NCBI GenBank assembly: GCA_018818835.1
Contig: JAHIRD010000110.1
Span: 1 to 64,000, forward strand
DNA: 64,000 bases
Reading direction: 5' to 3'
Origin: Pseudomonadota bacterium
Lineage (GTDB): Bacteria; Desulfobacterota; Desulfobacteria; Desulfobacterales; Desulfolunaceae
Below, one piece after another: positions 25,229-34,234 of this stretch (within the stretch, counting starts at the first letter, position 1; each line of letters starts with the position of its first letter). Below the pieces are notes generated by a model. It did no database searches, was not told where the DNA came from, and saw nothing but the letters and a program-made list of their open reading frames with translations. The translations under genes and the position numbers were made by a program.

Positions 25229-25527
25229 GCCTCCGGCGGCCCTGCCGGGGGCCAAACTTTTTGTAAAAGTTTGACAAAACATGTTTTTTGTCTTGGAACG
25301 GATATCGTTCTAAGACACGTTATCTTATTCGACGTAACCTTTGCCCACATCCCGACCCATCCCAATTATAATTATCGTTCAAAGGGCCGATACGACCGTT
25401 ATTCAATCCACACCCACCCCAACCCATTTGCGTGTCGGGGCGAAGCCTTAGCGAAGACCGACCCAGCTTTTTAAGCTTGTCCTCGCGAAGGCGGGGAAGC
25501 TGGCCCCCCGGGAGGGCCGCCGGAGGC
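25229..25527. repeat. element E2 (GCCTCCGGCGG inverted ends)
   Basis: A 299-bp segment bounded by GCCTCCGGCGGCC and GGCCGCCGGAGGC, between mvhA and mvhG. It contains GGGGGCCAAACTTTTTGTAA with a complementary arm, an AACGGATATCGTT hairpin, and CCCAGCTTTTTAAGCTTGTC followed by CGCGAAGGCGGGGAAGCTGG. It is about three-quarters identical to E4 (29759) by eye. No gene. Confidence 0.85.
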
Positions 25528-25539
25528 TTGTGTTTCGGT

Positions 25540-26478
25540 TTAAACGCTTTTTGCCTTAAACGGCGGTCGCAGCAGCCTGTGTGCGCCGGAGAACCTGAGA
25601 AGGGAGGTTCGTTCCGGCAGGGACTTGATGTCGATGCCGTTGGAGGCCAGGGCGTTGAGCATATCCATCATCTGGTTGCCCTCGTGTTTCACAGGACCGT
25701 AGCACCCCCGGCACGGGACCCTGGCTGAAAGGCACCTCGGGATGATGCTGTTGCCCCCGCAACCGGCCCGGGTCACCGGCCCCATGCAGAGAAGGCCCTG
25801 CTCCAGAAGGCAGCGCATCGTGTCCAGAGGGGCCGACGGGCTGTCCTGTTTGGGGGCCTTGAGAAAGCGGACCAGTTTTTTTAAGTCACCTTTACCCTCG
25901 CGCCGCGTGGGACAGGTATCGCACACACTTTTGGTGGACAGGTCCGCTGGCCGTTGTTCGATCAGGGCCACCAAGGCCTCGAACACCTGGTCCGGGTGAG
26001 GCGCACACCCTGGCAGGTAGACATCCACATGGATTTTTTCATCCAGAGCATAGCAGGAGTCCAGCAGTTCGGGGATGCCCTGGGACGGATAACTCTCCGA
26101 CTTGTCGGTGGTTTCCGTGGAATAATAACGGTCTAAAATCTCGTTGTTGCCGTAGGAATTGGACAGACTGGGGATGCCGCCGTGGGTGGCGCAGGTGCCC
26201 AGGGCAATGACGATCTTGCACTTTTTGCGAATCTCAAGGGCCAGTTCCAGATGTTCCGCATTGCGGATACCACCGCTGACAATACCCACGTCCGCTTCCG
26301 GCAGGGACAGATGCGTTTGGTCTCCAAGCTGGCCGTAATATTTGTTATCCATAAGCACCGGGATATGAACAAAATCCACCAGATTCAGGACATCCAGGAG
26401 CCGCTCTCCCATATCCACAACGGCAATCTCACACCCGGAGCATGAGTTGAGCCATTCGCTTAACACCTTGACTTTCAT
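25540..26478 (-). CDS. mvhG: Mvh-type hydrogenase small (iron-sulfur) subunit
   Basis: A 312-residue electron-transfer subunit of the cytoplasmic hydrogenase. The proximal cluster motif SCSGCEIAV is at residues 12-20, followed by ALGTCATHGGIPS and LPGCAPHPDQVFEAL. C-terminal cysteines for medial and distal clusters are seen in CDTCPTRREGK, AGCGGNSIIPRC and PCRGCYGP. No Tat signal is present, confirming a cytoplasmic enzyme. ATG 26478 has AAGGAG upstream. It sits between mvhA (with E2 interposed) and the frhB-like gene, on the same strand as the rest of the cluster. Confidence 0.93.
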   Translation of the reverse strand: MKVKVLSEWLNSCSGCEIAVVDMGERLLDVLNLVDFVHIPVLMDNKYYGQLGDQTHLSLPEADVGIVSGGIRNAEHLELALEIRKKCKIVIALGTCATHGGIPSLSNSYGNNEILDRYYSTETTDKSESYPSQGIPELLDSCYALDEKIHVDVYLPGCAPHPDQVFEALVALIEQRPADLSTKSVCDTCPTRREGKGDLKKLVRFLKAPKQDSPSAPLDTMRCLLEQGLLCMGPVTRAGCGGNSIIPRCLSARVPCRGCYGPVKHEGNQMMDMLNALASNGIDIKSLPERTSLLRFSGAHRLLRPPFKAKSV

Positions 26479-26532
26479 AAAGACTCCTTTATTTTATCGT
26501 GTCCATCCAAAGATGCCATGTATGGGTGGGTA

Positions 26533-27648
26533 TTAGCTAACGACATTCACCCCTTTGGAACCCTGTGTTTTCAATTGCTTCCTGGCATTTTGTTTTTTTT
26601 CATTGGACGCGACACGGGTCGTGGAAAGGGCCTGGCTGGCATAATTGGCATTGTCCGCCACCGGGAATTCCTCCACGGATTTGTTCCGGGCATCCGCAAA
26701 GACGGCGCGCCCCAAAGGCGTTCGCGTAATGACGGTGGTCCACCCCTCGTCTGATCCGATTCCACCAAAGGAGATATCGGCGTATTCAGAGGCATAATCC
26801 ATGCAATATCTGCAGGCATGCCGTTTCATGAAATCCAGGTCGGATAGGGGGACTTCCCTAATTTTTCCTTCCTTGTCATGAACCCTGAAGGTGTCCTTGA
26901 CATTGATTTTCTTCACGGTATCCCAGTCAATATCATGGTTTTCCGAGAGTTTTTTTCTCTGGGCGTCCCCGAAAATGAAATTTCCGGAACAGAACAAGCC
27001 GAAACAGAATTTGATCGAATCCGAGGGAATGATCTCGAGCGCTTCCATCCGCCGTACCGACTGAATCTGACAGGGGGTTCCCACCAGGGCCACCCTGCGC
27101 AGGCCTTTCTGCATCATCGGGGCGAACTCTTCAATGGTCGAGTAGGTGAGATACCGGTCATTGATTTGATTCATCCCCTGGGAGGTGTCAAAATAAAAGC
27201 CTGCCGCCTCGAGGATTTGCTCCCGACCCGTGGCCAGGCTGGGACTGCGCTGAAACCGTCCCGTGGGCCTTGCCACAATGGCCCCGTCTATTTTGCCGGT
27301 ATCGAACAGATGCACCAACAGAGCCGTGATCACCCCGCCGTCCGTGGCACGGGCCCTGATCCGTTCATCCCTGGCCCTGGCGACGGTGGTTTCCATCACC
27401 CGCCCCATGGGGGAACTCCAGGCCAGCTTCCGCTTGACCTCTTCTTCCAGCTCATCAATGACCGGACAGATCGAGTAGCACAAACCGCACTCGATACACT
27501 TTTCAATTTCAAGATATTTCGGGGCCCCCCCCTTGTCCAGTTCCAGGGCACCATAGTTCACCGCCGTGCAAAAGGTCACGCATCCCCCGCACCGGTGACA
27601 CAGTCCGGGTTTTTGAACTTCCTGAATCAGGTTGAAAAACGTTTTCAT
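26533..27648 (-). CDS. FrhB-like flavin/iron-sulfur subunit (coenzyme F420 hydrogenase beta family)
   Basis: A 371-residue protein with two N-terminal ferredoxin-type clusters (CHRCGGCVTFC near 16-26 and CIECGLCYSICP near 48-59), then the FrhB/FdhB core: TDGGVITALLVHL, VGTPCQIQSVRRM, CFGLFCSGNF and HACRYCMDYASEYADISFGG. FrhB-type subunits carry FAD and exchange electrons with F420 or, in bacteria, with ferredoxin or NAD(P). The Met at 27648 is chosen because GGAGG precedes it. A frame reaching 27780 is formed only by element E3. It is probably an additional electron entry or exit for the Hdr-Mvh complex; the partner cofactor is unknown. Confidence 0.88.
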   Translation of the reverse strand: MKTFFNLIQEVQKPGLCHRCGGCVTFCTAVNYGALELDKGGAPKYLEIEKCIECGLCYSICPVIDELEEEVKRKLAWSSPMGRVMETTVARARDERIRARATDGGVITALLVHLFDTGKIDGAIVARPTGRFQRSPSLATGREQILEAAGFYFDTSQGMNQINDRYLTYSTIEEFAPMMQKGLRRVALVGTPCQIQSVRRMEALEIIPSDSIKFCFGLFCSGNFIFGDAQRKKLSENHDIDWDTVKKINVKDTFRVHDKEGKIREVPLSDLDFMKRHACRYCMDYASEYADISFGGIGSDEGWTTVITRTPLGRAVFADARNKSVEEFPVADNANYASQALSTTRVASNEKKQNARKQLKTQGSKGVNVVS

Positions 27649-27688
27649 ACTGCCTCCCGGTTTGTCATCTATCTGTTCCCAATTGAAC

Positions 27689-27893
27689 GCCTCCGGCGGC
27701 CCTGCCGGGGGCCAACCTTTTGAAAAGGTTGCCAAACAGATCTCACGGTTACGCCATGATGTGACCGTGTTTGTATTCAAACATTTTCGATGGGCCGCTT
27801 TATTCGTTTACGCGTTCGCCATCCCTTCCCAAACTATTTGCCCAGCTTTTTAAGCTTGTCCCCGCGAAGGCGGGGAAGCTGGCTGCCGGAGGC
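27689..27893. repeat. element E3 (GCCTCCGGCGG inverted ends)
   Basis: 205 bp between the frhB-like and hdrC/B-like genes, bounded by GCCTCCGGCGGCC and GCTGCCGGAGGC. Internal hairpins: CCAACCTTTTGAAAAGGTTG and CCAGCTTTTTAAGCTTG with CGCGAAGGCGGGGAAGCTGG. It encodes nothing recognisable and would be part of the polycistronic RNA. Confidence 0.85.
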
Positions 27894-27914
27894 ACCCTCA
27901 TTCAAACCGGTATT

Positions 27915-29216
27915 TTATAAGCCCACGCCAGCCAGATCCGGTCCCAGATAAGCCCGTTCATTTTCGCCCAGGTTCCCCATGGCCAGACAGATCAGTGTCC
28001 ATAAATGCACGGTGTGATAGCCGCCTTCAAAATGTTCCGACAAATCGTGAATCTGTGCATGGCAGTTATGGCAGGGCGTAATGCAATAGCCCGCACGGGT
28101 GTTGATGATCTGATCGAATTTCTGTTTGCCGTAAGCGTGCCGTTCTTCAGGCAAACCGGCCTGAAGAAATCCCCCGCCGCCCCCGCAGCAGAAGTTGTTG
28201 GACCGGTTGGGACTCATATCAATGAAATTTTCCTCACCAACCACAGACTTGACCACAAAACGGAGGTCTTCCGCAATGGGGTCTCCCAGGCTCTTACGAA
28301 CCAGCTGACAGGGGTCCTGAACCGTGAATTTTACTTTAAGGTTCCTGTTCCACTCTGAACTGACCTTGAGTTTGCCCTCACGAATCCAACGGGCGTAATA
28401 TTCAATAATGCTTTTGACTTCAAATGTGTGGGGAATGTTAAATTTTTTCAGTCCGGCCCGGACTGCGAAAAATTCGTGGCCTCATTCCGTATTAAGCCAG
28501 ACCTTGGCCCCAAGGTCCTCCACGGCTTTGGCCTTGGTCCTTATAATGGATTCCCAGTCTGCATTGTCTGCCAGGAACATGCAGTAATTTTCGGCGGCCC
28601 AGCCTTTACTGCCGTATGTCCAGTCCGCACCCACCGAGTGCAGAATTTTCCAGAGGGGCACCATCTCGTCGGGTTCGGTCACCGGCTCCCTGGAATTCTG
28701 ATTGAGAAAAAAGACGGCACCGGCCTTGTCCATGGGGGCCTCCATGCTTTGAAATTCCGGCTGATTTTCACGGACTTCCTCCAGCACATCTTCCACCACA
28801 TAAACCCAGTCTTCCTCGGTGGTTCCCATGGCGCTGCAGGTATCGTGTTTCAAGGCGAGGTCGCAGGAACTGAGAATACCCCTGGGCTTTTCATGGCGGG
28901 GCGTTACACTTCGCACATTGTAAATCAACTGGGGGATGTCAATCTTCATGGGGCACACATAAATGCACCGCTGACACATGGTGCACATCCACGCCCAGGG
29001 ACTGGAAAGGATCTCTTCATCCATGCCGAGAAAGGCCATGCGCAAAAATTTTCTCGGGTCCATATCTTCAAGCCCTGTTGCCGGGCACCCGGAGGAACAG
29101 ACACCGCAGGTCAGGCACATGTTCAGGTTGCCGCCGTCGGGCAGAATGTCCATCACGGCATCTTTGAACAGGCTCTTTTTTTTCTGTCCGAGTTTGATAA
29201 AAGGTTCAGTACTCAT
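27915..29216 (-). CDS. HdrC/HdrB-like iron-sulfur oxidoreductase fusion, selenoprotein
   Basis: A 433-residue protein reached by reading through UGA at 28484-28482 (Sec245). The N-terminal HdrC-type domain has two [4Fe-4S] motifs (CLTCGVCSSGCP near 34-45 and CTMCQRCIYVCP near 78-89). The rest is of the CCG/HdrB-HdrD type. The context NTE-UGA-GHEFF matches the TECGH motif of this family with Sec in place of Cys. Further on are DPCQLVRKSLGDP, NNFCCGGGGGFLQ and PCHNCHAQI. The stretch before the stop alone would end mid-domain. Expected role: thiol/disulfide-type or membrane-directed electron acceptor of HdrA. It lies 72 bases downstream of mvhD. Confidence 0.9.
28449..28484 (-). promoter_or_regulatory. 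SECIS-like hairpin of the hdrC/B-like gene
   Basis: Sixteen bases after the UGA, CAGTCCG and CGGACTG form a perfect 7-bp stem with a GGC loop. Spacing and size match the mvhA and mvhD hairpins. Confidence 0.75.
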
Positions 29217-29288
29217 ACGTATCCCTTATATATCTTATGGTATGCATCGCCCGGTCTTAAACGGGCTGATCGTTTTTGTTATCCGGTG

Positions 29289-29729
29289 TTACTGTTCAGC
29301 CTCAACGGGTAGGGCCGCACAGACCGGGTTCGGCCCCAAGGCTCTGATTTTTTCCGTAAACTCCGTCACGATGCGTGCAAAGCGCGGGGCTTCGGCCGAG
29401 GAAACCCACTGAAGGTCGAAACGCTCCGGGTCAATACCCGAATCCCCAAGCACCATACGGATGACCTCCGCTCTGTCTCTGGCTTTGTAATTACCTTCCA
29501 GGTAATGACATTCACCGAGATGTCAGCCCATCACCAGAGCACCGTCAGCCCCCCCGGTAAGTGCATTCACCACCAGCTCCGGGTGAACCATGCCTGAACA
29601 CATCACCCTGACGGCCTTCATGTTCGGGGGGTACTGGATCCGGGAAACCCCGGCAAGATCTCCACCGGCATAGGCGCACCAGTTACACAAAAACCCCACA
29701 ATCACTGGTTCAAAGGGTTGGTCCATCAT
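29289..29729 (-). CDS. mvhD: MvhD/VhuD [2Fe-2S] electron-transfer subunit, selenoprotein
   Basis: A 146-residue subunit that passes electrons from the hydrogenase small subunit to HdrA. The N-terminal half has FLCNWCAYAGGDLAG and VMCSGMVHPELV. The next motif reads ALVMG-UGA-HLGECHY, where the family has GCHLGECHY; Sec69 therefore replaces a cluster cysteine, as in VhuD of methanococci. Translation continues 77 codons past UGA (29525-29523) to TAA at 29289 with typical MvhD sequence (NYKARDRAEVI, DLQWVSSAEAPRF). Start ATGATG at 29729 has AAGGAG. Separated from hdrA by element E4. Confidence 0.93.
29490..29525 (-). promoter_or_regulatory. SECIS-like hairpin of mvhD
   Basis: Sixteen bases after the UGA, ATTACCT and AGGTAAT form a perfect 7-bp stem around GGA. 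Same geometry as in mvhA and the hdrC/B-like gene. Confidence 0.75.
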
Positions 29730-29758
29730 GTTGCTCCTTATTTATGGGTTTCGTTTGA

Positions 29759-30007
29759 GCCTCCGGCGGCCCTGCCGGGGGCCAAACTTTTTGTAAACGT
29801 TTGACAAAACATGTTTTTGTGTTGGAACGGAAATTGTTCCAACACATCTTATCTTATTGTCATTCCTTGGGCCAAAACGTCTTCTGTCTTAACCCACGCC
29901 CCTTCGTTCAGATTATATTGATCGTTCAAGGGGCCGATACGACCGCCATTCAATACACGACCACCCCAGCCCGTTTCCCGGGTTTTTTAAACCCGGCCGC
30001 CGGAGGC
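29759..30007. repeat. element E4 (GCCTCCGGCGG inverted ends)
   Basis: 249 bp between mvhD and hdrA, bounded by GCCTCCGGCGGCC and GGCCGCCGGAGGC. It shares with E2 the internal ACAAAACATGTTTTT, TTGGAACGG hairpin and GGGGCCGATACGACC segments. A GGGTTTTTTAAACCC hairpin is at the right end. No gene. Confidence 0.85.
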
Positions 30008-30024
30008 GCGTATTTTTTTCCCAA

Positions 30025-33000
30025 TTAGGATGCCTTGATCACCGCATTCACCTGGGCCATCAGCTGATCCATGGTAAACCCGTGGACCTGAACCCCGCCT
30101 TTGGGGCAGGTTGCCGAGCAGACCCCGCAGCCTTTGCACAGGGCCGTATCGGTTTCAATCCGCTTGAGCAGACCGGCCTTGCCCTGAAATTCCACCAGGC
30201 TGATGGCGTTGTAGGGACAGACATCCACACAAAGGGCACAGCCGTCACAGCTTTCAGTGACATAGGACGTGATGGGGTTCAGTTTCATTTCCGTTTTTGC
30301 TAGCAGTACACTGGCCCGGGACACGGCCGCCCGTGCCTGGGCAATGGATTCGTCCAAGGGCTTGGGATAATGGCAGAGTCCTGCCACAAAAAGCCCTTCA
30401 ACCGTCATGTCCACCGGCCTCAGTTTAGGATGGGCCTCGTTGACGAATCCGTCTTCATTTACCCCGAACTTGAACAGCTTTGAAAGATCCGAGGTCCCCG
30501 TAGCCTCAATGGCTGCTGCCAGCACGAGGTAATCCGCATAAATGGCAACGCGCTGCTGAAGAATATGGTCTTTGGCCAAAACGACAATCTTGGCCCCCTC
30601 ACGAGACACCTCAGGCTTATGGGCCGGATCATACTGCATGAAAACGACCCCCAGCTGCCGGGCCTTGTGATACCATGTTTCATTGAATCCATAGGTCCGG
30701 ATGTCACGATAAAGGACATACACCTGTTTGTCCGGGTCCATTTCTTTCAGCTCAATGGCTTTTTTAACAGTGTGGCCGCAACACACCCGGCTGCAGTAAG
30801 GCCGTTCCTTGGTCCGGGATCCCACACACTGGATAAACGCCACGCACTCGGCCTTGCGGACCGCATTGGTTTTTTGGGCTGCAAATGCGTCAAATTCCAG
30901 ATGGGTAAAAACGGCAGGATCATTGCCGTACATGTATTCGGACGGTTTGGTTTCAAGGCCGCCGGTGGCCACCACAGCCACACCGAAATCCACCTGGGTT
31001 GTGGTTTTTTTCCCGGTCTGAATCGTACCGGTAAAATTGCCCACAGACCCTTTGGCTTCGGTCAGGGTGGCCTGTCTCATCACGGCGATCCGCTCGTGAT
31101 TTTCAACGTCGACGATCATCTGTTCCAGTGCGGGGCGGACCGTCAGCCCGTTGGCTGTTTTGTCGAGAAAACAGGCATTGCCCCCCAGTTGGGCGCTTTT
31201 TTCAATGAGTACCGTATCGTATCCCATGTGTGCAAACCCCAGTGCGGCCGACATGCCCGACAAGCCCCCGCCGATGACCAGGGCTTTCTGGGTGACCGGT
31301 ACCGACCGGGAGTGAAGGGGCACGGCCTTGGCCACCTTGGCCACTGCCATGCGCACCTGATCCTTGGCTTTTTGTGTGGCCATCTCCGGGCTATGTTTAT
31401 GCACCCAGGAATTTTGATTCCGGATGTTGGCCATTTCCAGCAGGTAACCGTTCAGGCCTGAACCTTTCAAGGTTTCCTGAAACAGGGGTTCATGGGTCCT
31501 GGGTGTGCAGGCTGCGACCACAACCCGGTTCAGGTTCAGCTCCTTGACTTTGTCCCCGATGATCACCTGGGTATCGGTGGAACAGGTGAACAGATTATTT
31601 TCAACAAAAACGACACCGGAAAGGGTTTTGGCGTAGTCTGCCACGGCATTGACATCCACCACCCCAGCGATATTAATGCCGCAGGAGCAGACAAACACGC
31701 CGATACGGACCTCTCCGTCTTCCACATCCCGCTCCTCCGGATAGGTTTTCTCCCGGGCCAGGGTGCCTTTGGCCGAGGCCAGTTCCATGGCCACCTTGCA
31801 TGCGGCCGTGGAGGCCTGGGTCACCGCCCGGGGAATGGCCATGGGCCCGGAAAAACTTCCGCCGATACAGATGCCCGGCCGTGTGGACTGGGACGGCGCA
31901 AAGGGATCCGTCTTGGCAAATCCCCATTCGTTCAGACCGATACGGGCAACTTTGGACAACTGCTCCGCATCGGGTGACGGTTCCATGCCCACGGACAAAA
32001 CGACCAAATCGAAGTGTTCCGTGCGTTTCCCGCCGTCCTTATCCATCCAGGTGATGCTGACCCCGCAGCCTTCCGGACTTGGATCGATGGTGTGGGGCCT
32101 TTCCCGAATGAACCGGACCCCTTTTTCCACCGCATCTTCGTAATACCGATCAAAATCCTTCCCATGACTCCGGATGTCCATGTAGAACACGGTCTGGGAT
32201 GCCTGGGGCGGAAGATGATCGGCCGTGACAAGGCATTGTTTGACGGCATACATGCAGCAGACACTGGAACAGTAACTGCGGTCATGCCGGTTGATACTGC
32301 GGGACCCCACACACTGGAGCCAGGCAACACTCATGGGCTCCTGGTTGTCCGAAGGCCTGACCAGGTGCCCCATGGATGGCCCGCTGGCCGACAGCATCCG
32401 CTCATACTCCATGGCCGTGACCACATCGGGTATCCGTTTGTATCCGGTGTAATCGTATTGTCCGGGGTCAAAGGGCGTGTAGCCCGGAGAAAGAATCAGC
32501 GCACCGGCTTTGATCGTTTTGATCGTTTCCCTATCCTCGAAGTTGATGGCTCCGGTGGGACAGAATTTTTCACAGGCCCGGCATTTGCCTTTCTGTAGAA
32601 AAAGGCAGCGTGATTCGTCTATGGCATATTTGAGCGGCACCGTCTGACCATACAGGATGTAAGCAGCCTTTCGTTTGCCCAGACCCATATTGAACGCATC
32701 ATCAACCTTTTTTGGGCACTTTTCAGCACAACTCCCGCAGGCGATGCATTTGTCCATGTCCACATACCGGGGTTTCTGTTTAACTGTGACGGTGTAGTTT
32801 CCTTCGGAACCTGCAACATCCGTGATTTCTGACAAGGTATGAATTTCTATATTTAAGTGCCGACCGCACTCAACCAATTTTGGTGATATGATTCACATGG
32901 CGCAGTCGTTTGTGGGAAAGGTCTTGTCCAGCTTGGCCATGGCACCGCCAATGCCGGAATTTTTTTCAATTAAATAGACATAGTATCCCGAGTCGGCCAG

Positions 33001-33378
33001 GTCCAAGGCGGCCTGAATGCCTGAAATCCCCCCACCGGCAATGAGAACGGACCCGATTTGTTTCACGGCCATGGGCATTTCTTTTTGATTCGGTGTGGTC
33101 AGGATTTTATTTTTTCCCTTTCCATAGCGGTTTGAGGGACTGATCAGCTTTGCGGCACCCTTTGAAACCGATGTCGACGCATTGTTCACAAATTCCGACA
33201 CCAGGGATTCACTAATACCCTGGTCCACGAAAAACCGCACAAAATCAGTCACATCAATCAGATATTTTTTCCCTACCGTGGGTTTTGCAGGCAACACTCC
33301 TTTTTTTATCCAGTTCCTCACCGTATTGCGATGAATACCAAATATGTCAGCCACCGAGCCTACTTGAAATAGAAACAT
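30025..33378 (-). CDS. hdrA: HdrA-type flavin electron-bifurcating subunit with N-terminal HTH, selenoprotein
   Basis: A 1117-residue protein once UGA at 32895-32893 is read as Sec162. An excisionase-like helix-turn-helix (residues 3-50, [19 protein letters not shown]) comes first. The first HdrA FAD module follows ([11 protein letters not shown] near 117; [25 protein letters not shown], where HdrA has NDCxMC). Then come two ferredoxin motifs ([23 protein letters not shown]), the [11 protein letters not shown] region, a second FAD module ([12 protein letters not shown] with [11 protein letters not shown]) and terminal ferredoxins ([24 protein letters not shown]). It should bifurcate H2 electrons on FAD. 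Start 33378 has AGGGGG 5 bases upstream; ATG 33393 does not. Whether the HTH is translated is uncertain: internal Met at about 33073 would give plain HdrA. Confidence 0.9.
32853..32895 (-). promoter_or_regulatory. SECIS-like hairpin of hdrA
   Basis: Nineteen bases after UGA, TTGAGTGC pairs with GCACTTAA (one G-U) around the loop GGTCG, which resembles the GGUC apical loop of characterised bacterial SECIS elements. Confidence 0.7.
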
Positions 33379-33464
33379 TAAAACCCCCTGCATGAATAAC
33401 CGGAGTTCCCGTGCCTGAACCCCGTTAATATATTATATAAAAAAGCCCTTACAGTGACGCGGTC

Positions 33465-34013
33465 TTAAAACACAAAGGCCTCGGCAAGACCACCCTCTTG
33501 GGCTTTGACGTTTTCGTTTAACCGTTTCCCGCCCACGTCCCGGATCAGCTTTTCAGCTATCAAGGCCACGGCTTTCCTGACCGGTTCGGAAAGCCCGGGG
33601 GCAACCGTATCCGGCAATGATTCAAGCTGAACGACCATCACGGTGATATCAATGGCGGTATGGTCTTTGAGTTCTTTCAACATATTGGTGGTGGGAAACT
33701 GGTGAAGTGAAAAATCACTGGTTTTTTCCGGGCTTATCTGATCCACATCAATATCGAACAGTTCGCCCGGCATTCGGCCCGGCATGTCCACCGCGTCAAG
33801 AATGATAATCTTCTTGGGCCGCTGGTCACTTAAAATAATGTCAAACAAAAGGTCCCGGACAGAGGTCCCCACGTCAATAAACCCACAGCCATCCGCAGGC
33901 TCATAGCGGGTTTCCATATACTGTATGACGGCCGGGCCAAATCCGTCATCGCCGAAAAGGGGATTGCCGCAACCCAAAATCAGCGTATGACAGGTGTGAA
34001 TCAATTCAATCAT
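33465..34013 (-). CDS. hydrogenase maturation protease (FrhD/HycI family)
   Basis: A 182-residue nickel-dependent endopeptidase that trims the C-terminal tail of a hydrogenase large subunit. Signatures are LILGCGNPLFGDDGFGP (residues 8-24) and IIILDAVDMPGRMPGE near 90, with the Asp and Glu that probe nickel. It lies 87 bases upstream of hdrA, so its client is probably the selenocysteine-containing MvhA, whose tail follows VSCATH. Start ATG 34013 is chosen for AAGGAAAG upstream; an earlier ATG at 34118 adds 35 unconserved residues. Probably first gene of the hdr/mvh transcript. Confidence 0.85.
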   Translation of the reverse strand: MIELIHTCHTLILGCGNPLFGDDGFGPAVIQYMETRYEPADGCGFIDVGTSVRDLLFDIILSDQRPKKIIILDAVDMPGRMPGELFDIDVDQISPEKTSDFSLHQFPTTNMLKELKDHTAIDITVMVVQLESLPDTVAPGLSEPVRKAVALIAEKLIRDVGGKRLNENVKAQEGGLAEAFVF

Positions 34014-34118
34014 GGATGACTTTCCTTTGCTTTCAGGACGTGTGACTCGATGTGTCCAACCTGTGTCAACGACTGTGATAAGAGAAGAACAGGTTGTGAT
34101 TTTGAGAATTCCCGACAC

Positions 34119-34234
34119 GGATATGCCAATTGTGCAATTTCACCATTTTGATGGTCTTGTTAAATTTTTTTGCACAACCCTCCACCATTGTCAACCCAAA
34201 TAAATCGATCCGTGCAAACCCTTACCTGGAAATT
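34119..34234. promoter_or_regulatory. probable promoter region of the hdr/mvh cluster with TTGTGCAA sites
   Basis: AATTGTGCAA (34128-34137) and TTGCACAA (34170-34177) form an inverted pair. The same core occurs repeatedly in the hyb/hyp intergenic region (39925, 39971, 40031). No sharp -35/-10 could be assigned. Regulator unknown. Confidence 0.45.

Noticed and set aside
28428-29312. 294-codon plus-strand frame opposite the hdrC/B-like gene
   Set aside because: Antisense shadow: the minus strand shows conserved cluster motifs throughout, including past the UGA.
32877-32895. Separate hdrA gene starting at TTG 32877
   Set aside because: This start cuts through a conserved HdrA motif and lacks a ribosome site; readthrough of UGA restores the family sequence exactly.
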